Notes under the pieces: model-generated | The model's input: the letters and a program-made list of their open reading frames with translations, nothing else | What the model was told of the DNA's origin: nothing | Databases searched by the model: none | Source: Spirochaetales bacterium | GTDB lineage: Bacteria > Spirochaetota > Spirochaetia > ARS1246 | Assembly: GCA_016930115.1 (NCBI GenBank) | Contig: JAFGHN010000257.1 | Location: 1 to 6,672, forward strand | Length of the DNA: 6,672 nt | Reading direction: 5' to 3' | Part shown: positions 4,136 through 6,672 of the stretch, in pieces | Position numbering within the stretch: position 1 is the first letter of the stretch | How the letters are laid out: each line of letters opens with the position of its first letter | Position numbers and translations under genes: made by a program

Positions 4136-6672
4136 CTATTTCTTCGCGCTTAGTTCGAGGATGAGCTCCACCTCTCCCTGGCTCAACTTGGTGGCCTGTA
4201 CGATCTGTTCAACTTTCCAGCCCTGATGCGCCAGTCTCACCACCATGTCCCGCGATGAAAGCGACGGCGCGCCGCGCCCCTTCTTGCCACTTCTCTCACC
4301 TTCTTTGAGAAGCGATCCCATGAGCTTTACCTGCTCCTCGGCCTGTTTGCTCACCTCGGAGAGCCTGGTTTCGGTCCTGGCGAGCCACTCCCTTGCTTGC
4401 TGCATCGTCTCGATGCGTTTCTCTACGTCGGCGAGAGTTGCATCGAGCTCCGAAAGGAGGAAAACCACCCGATCGGCATTCTCTTTGCCGTCTTCGAGGG
4501 TCTCGATTCTGCCGGCGATCGCTTCGATTTTGTCGGTAAACGGGGCGAGCCCTTTTTCGATCGACTGAATCTGGTTTTGAAGTGCTTCAAGCTTGGTGAA
4601 GCTCGCGTCAACCCGGTTCGTGGTGGCGTCGATTATTTTTTTCCTGCTTTCGAGACGTTCAAACCGCTGTTCAACGTCATCCTCGAGCTCTCCCAGCTCA
4701 CGTATGTTCGACTGTATCTCCTGGATTGAATCGTGACTCGACGTAACCTGTTCAAGCTTTGCATCGATGGACTGGGAAACGGCTATGAGCCGTTTAAAAT
4801 CCTCGTCCATCGAATCGATTCTGCGTTTCTCCGCGACGAATTTGGCGACTTTTTCGGAAACGTCTTCACCGAGCTTGCGGACGCGGTTGAACTCTTTCTC
4901 GATCTCGCGCAAGTCGGTGCGCTGCTCGTCAAGCCGGGCGATGTCCGACTTCAGCAGGTCGATGCTTTTTTCGAGGCTCTCTTTCAGACTATCGGCACGT
5001 TCGAATATTTTCGTTTGTCCGATGAAGTCTCTCTGCTTGCGTTCGATCTCCTCGAGCCGTGCTGATAGTTGCTTATAGCCTTCTTCAATCTTCCCTTCCA
5101 GACGGTTCTGGTAGTTCTCAATCTTGCCGCGAATATCCGTAACCTGAGACTTGAAATCACGCACCGTTTCGTCTGCCGCGGTCTGCAAGTTGGCCACACT
5201 TTGCTGAAAATTGCTCAAGAAATCATCCGCGGTAGTCGAAAATTCCTCTTTGTAGTCCCGGCTCATAGAGATGAACTGCTGTTCCGTTTCGCTCACGATT
5301 CCGCCGGTTTCTTCGAGCTGCCGCCGCAGCTCGCGGTTGTCCGTCTCTATGGTGTTTGAAATTTCTTCCTGCTGCAGCTGCATCGCTTCTTTGAAGTTTT
5401 CAAACTCCTCCGTCACACCCGTTTTTGCCTCGTTCATCTCGGCAAGGATTCGTTCCTGCCACGCAGTCATATCGGCCTTGGCGCTTTCAAGCATTTCGTT
5501 TATCGAACCGGAATCCTTCTCCACCCGTTCACCCAGTATCCTCAAGCTGGAATCGACTTCCTTGCGGTGTTCCTTGATTTGCTCGCCGATGCTGTTTGAG
5601 AAGCTTGTAAGCTCACTCTCCATCATTGTTTCGCTTGCACGCCGTAAATCCGCCATGTCCGCCTTTATCCGCTCCTCCAGGCCCTCCAGCCCGTTTTCCG
5701 CCCCCTCCATTCTCGCTTCGAGCTCTGTTTGAAACTCGCGAACGTTTGCATTAAACCGCTCATACTGCGCGAGAGTGTCGTTCTGGAGACGAGCCAGCTT
5801 TGCCTTCAACTCTTCCGAATACCGTGACTCAGCCTCCTGTCTTTCCTTTGCCTGCTCATCGCTTATCTGTTGTATTTTTTCATGCATGCCGCGCTGCCAG
5901 TCGTCAACACTGACGCGCATCGCATCATCCCTGTTTTTCAGGTCTGTGAAGAACTCATCCTCAAACACCTGCAGTTTTTCTGACACATTTGCATAAGCCC
6001 TTGATTTGAGCTCCGTAAGTTCCTTGTCGATAGCGTCCATCGATTTTCTTATCTCGATAAGCTCGTCTTCCGCATGTTCGCGTTCGCGCGCCCGGTCCTC
6101 GGCTATCCTCTCCATGGCGGCCTGCAAAGCCTCCTTTGCCCGGCTGACGGCGAGATCCATATTCTTCCTCATGCTCTCTTCCAAAGCCTCGATGTCGGAA
6201 TGCACATCGTCGACCTTTTCGAGACGGTAGCGGACGGAGTCTTCATATTCTCCTATCCTCTCCTCAAGCGCCTCAAAACGGCTGACCAGCTGGTCGTTGA
6301 ATCCTTCCTCCCGTGTCTGGATACTGTCCTTCAATCCGTTCAACCGCTTGGCAAAGTCAGCTTCCAACCCATCTATCTCGACGCGGGTCGATTCGAACAA
6401 ATCCGAGAGCTCCTTTTGCCTGTCCGCCTGGCTTTTTGCCACGTCTCCGAGCACAGCCTGCATTCGCTCCTCGACCTGACCCCTGAACGTTTCATATCTC
6501 TGCCCAAACTCAGCCACGGTCTCTTCCATTGTTTTCTGCACTTCGGCACGCCACACCGTTATCTGAGACCTGGTTTCGCCGAACATTTTCACGAGCCCCT
6601 TACTTGACGACTCAAGACGCTGCTTTGAATCCTGCATGAGTCCCGAAAGATTGTTTTCGACGCTCCGTGCCC
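4136..6672 (-). CDS. Large coiled-coil protein, SpiroCoCo-like, N-terminus outside the window
   Basis: At least 844 residues are visible. The first ATG in the window (6637) is probably internal, because the frame continues open upstream for 11 more codons (ARSVENNLSGL) to the edge and no strong ribosome binding site precedes that ATG. Numbering from that Met, residues 1-775 are almost continuous alpha-helix with hydrophobic residues in 3-4 and 4-4-3 spacing, rich in Glu, Lys, Arg and Gln, with no Cys and only one Pro (P699). A basic Gly/Ser linker (780-795) leads to a compact C-terminal tail (796-833). This architecture matches the large spirochaetal coiled-coil proteins annotated as SpiroCoCo family, as I recall that family; the match was not tested. 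A cytoskeletal or cell-shape scaffold role is plausible but inferred. Members often have an N-terminal membrane anchor, which would lie outside. Generic coiled-coil resemblance to SMC, myosin or chemoreceptors should not be taken as homology. The gene converges on the envelope operon. Confidence 0.8.
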   Translation of the reverse strand, partial: ARSVENNLSGLMQDSKQRLESSSKGLVKMFGETRSQITVWRAEVQKTMEETVAEFGQRYETFRGQVEERMQAVLGDVAKSQADRQKELSDLFESTRVEIDGLEADFAKRLNGLKDSIQTREEGFNDQLVSRFEALEERIGEYEDSVRYRLEKVDDVHSDIEALEESMRKNMDLAVSRAKEALQAAMERIAEDRAREREHAEDELIEIRKSMDAIDKELTELKSRAYANVSEKLQVFEDEFFTDLKNRDDAMRVSVDDWQRGMHEKIQQISDEQAKERQEAESRYSEELKAKLARLQNDTLAQYERFNANVREFQTELEARMEGAENGLEGLEERIKADMADLRRASETMMESELTSFSNSIGEQIKEHRKEVDSSLRILGERVEKDSGSINEMLESAKADMTAWQERILAEMNEAKTGVTEEFENFKEAMQLQQEEISNTIETDNRELRRQLEETGGIVSETEQQFISMSRDYKEEFSTTADDFLSNFQQSVANLQTAADETVRDFKSQVTDIRGKIENYQNRLEGKIEEGYKQLSARLEEIERKQRDFIGQTKIFERADSLKESLEKSIDLLKSDIARLDEQRTDLREIEKEFNRVRKLGEDVSEKVAKFVAEKRRIDSMDEDFKRLIAVSQSIDAKLEQVTSSHDSIQEIQSNIRELGELEDDVEQRFERLESRKKIIDATTNRVDASFTKLEALQNQIQSIEKGLAPFTDKIEAIAGRIETLEDGKENADRVVFLLSELDATLADVEKRIETMQQAREWLARTETRLSEVSKQAEEQVKLMGSLLKEGERSGKKGRGAPSLSSRDMVVRLAHQGWKVEQIVQATKLSQGEVELILELSAKK
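4139..4252 (-). other. Helix-turn-helix-like C-terminal tail of the coiled-coil protein
   Basis: The final 38 residues (796-833) read RDMVVRLAHQGWKVEQIVQ and then ATKLSQGEVELILELSAKK. The pattern (hxxLAxQGxxxxxIxxxxxLxxGEVELILxL) closely resembles the small tri-helical tail at the end of YlxL/DUF6115/DUF2802-type bacterial proteins, which also sit behind coiled coils or membrane anchors. It looks like a HTH fold, but in these families it is not known as a classical DNA-binding regulator domain. It may be an interaction module. Confidence 0.6.

Noticed and set aside
4157..4174. Inverted repeat GAGG-at-GAGCTC-ca-CCTC as a terminator
   Set aside because: It has no loop, contains mismatches, lacks a following T-run and lies within the coiled-coil coding sequence.
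4139..4252. Classifying the coiled-coil protein as a DNA-binding transcription regulator because of its HTH-like tail
   Set aside because: The tail resembles YlxL/DUF6115 tails rather than regulator DNA-binding domains, and the rest is a structural rod; an SMC assignment was also dropped because no Walker motifs are visible.
6074..6607. 177-codon plus-strand frame opposite the coiled-coil gene, along with several others at 4245-6479
   Set aside because: The Glu/Lys/Gln-rich coiled-coil codons leave few stops on the opposite strand; the products are low-information Ser/Leu/Phe-rich translations without domains.

Overview
This window looks like chromosomal DNA of a free-living or moderately GC-rich spirochaete. 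The assignment is inferred from two things. One is a giant proline-poor coiled-coil protein with a short helix-turn-helix-like C-terminal tail, which resembles what is annotated as the SpiroCoCo family. The other is a lipoprotein with a relaxed, spirochaete-style lipobox. No RNA gene, mobile element or CRISPR array was seen.

The left part (1-4134, plus strand) is a tightly packed operon of cell-envelope genes. It holds the C-terminal end of a FtsX/MacB/LolC-type ABC transporter permease, a periplasmic LolA-like protein (252 aa), an outer-membrane beta-barrel protein (576 aa), and a probable lipoprotein made of a fibronectin type III domain plus seven ~50-residue repeats that look like a seven-bladed propeller. 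The spacings are 13 bp, a 4-bp TTGA overlap and a 1-bp TGATG overlap, so the four genes are probably cotranscribed and translationally coupled. Inner-membrane exporter, periplasmic LolA-fold carrier and outer-membrane barrel together suggest a route that moves lipid or lipoprotein from the inner to the outer membrane. The cargo cannot be read from the sequence.

The right part (4136-6672, minus strand) is one long gene for the coiled-coil protein. Its reading frame stays open to the window edge, so the N-terminus lies outside. It converges on the operon, and the two stop codons are separated by a single base pair, leaving no intergenic terminator.

There is no gene-free stretch longer than 13 bp between annotated genes. 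No promoter was identified: both transcription units begin outside the window.
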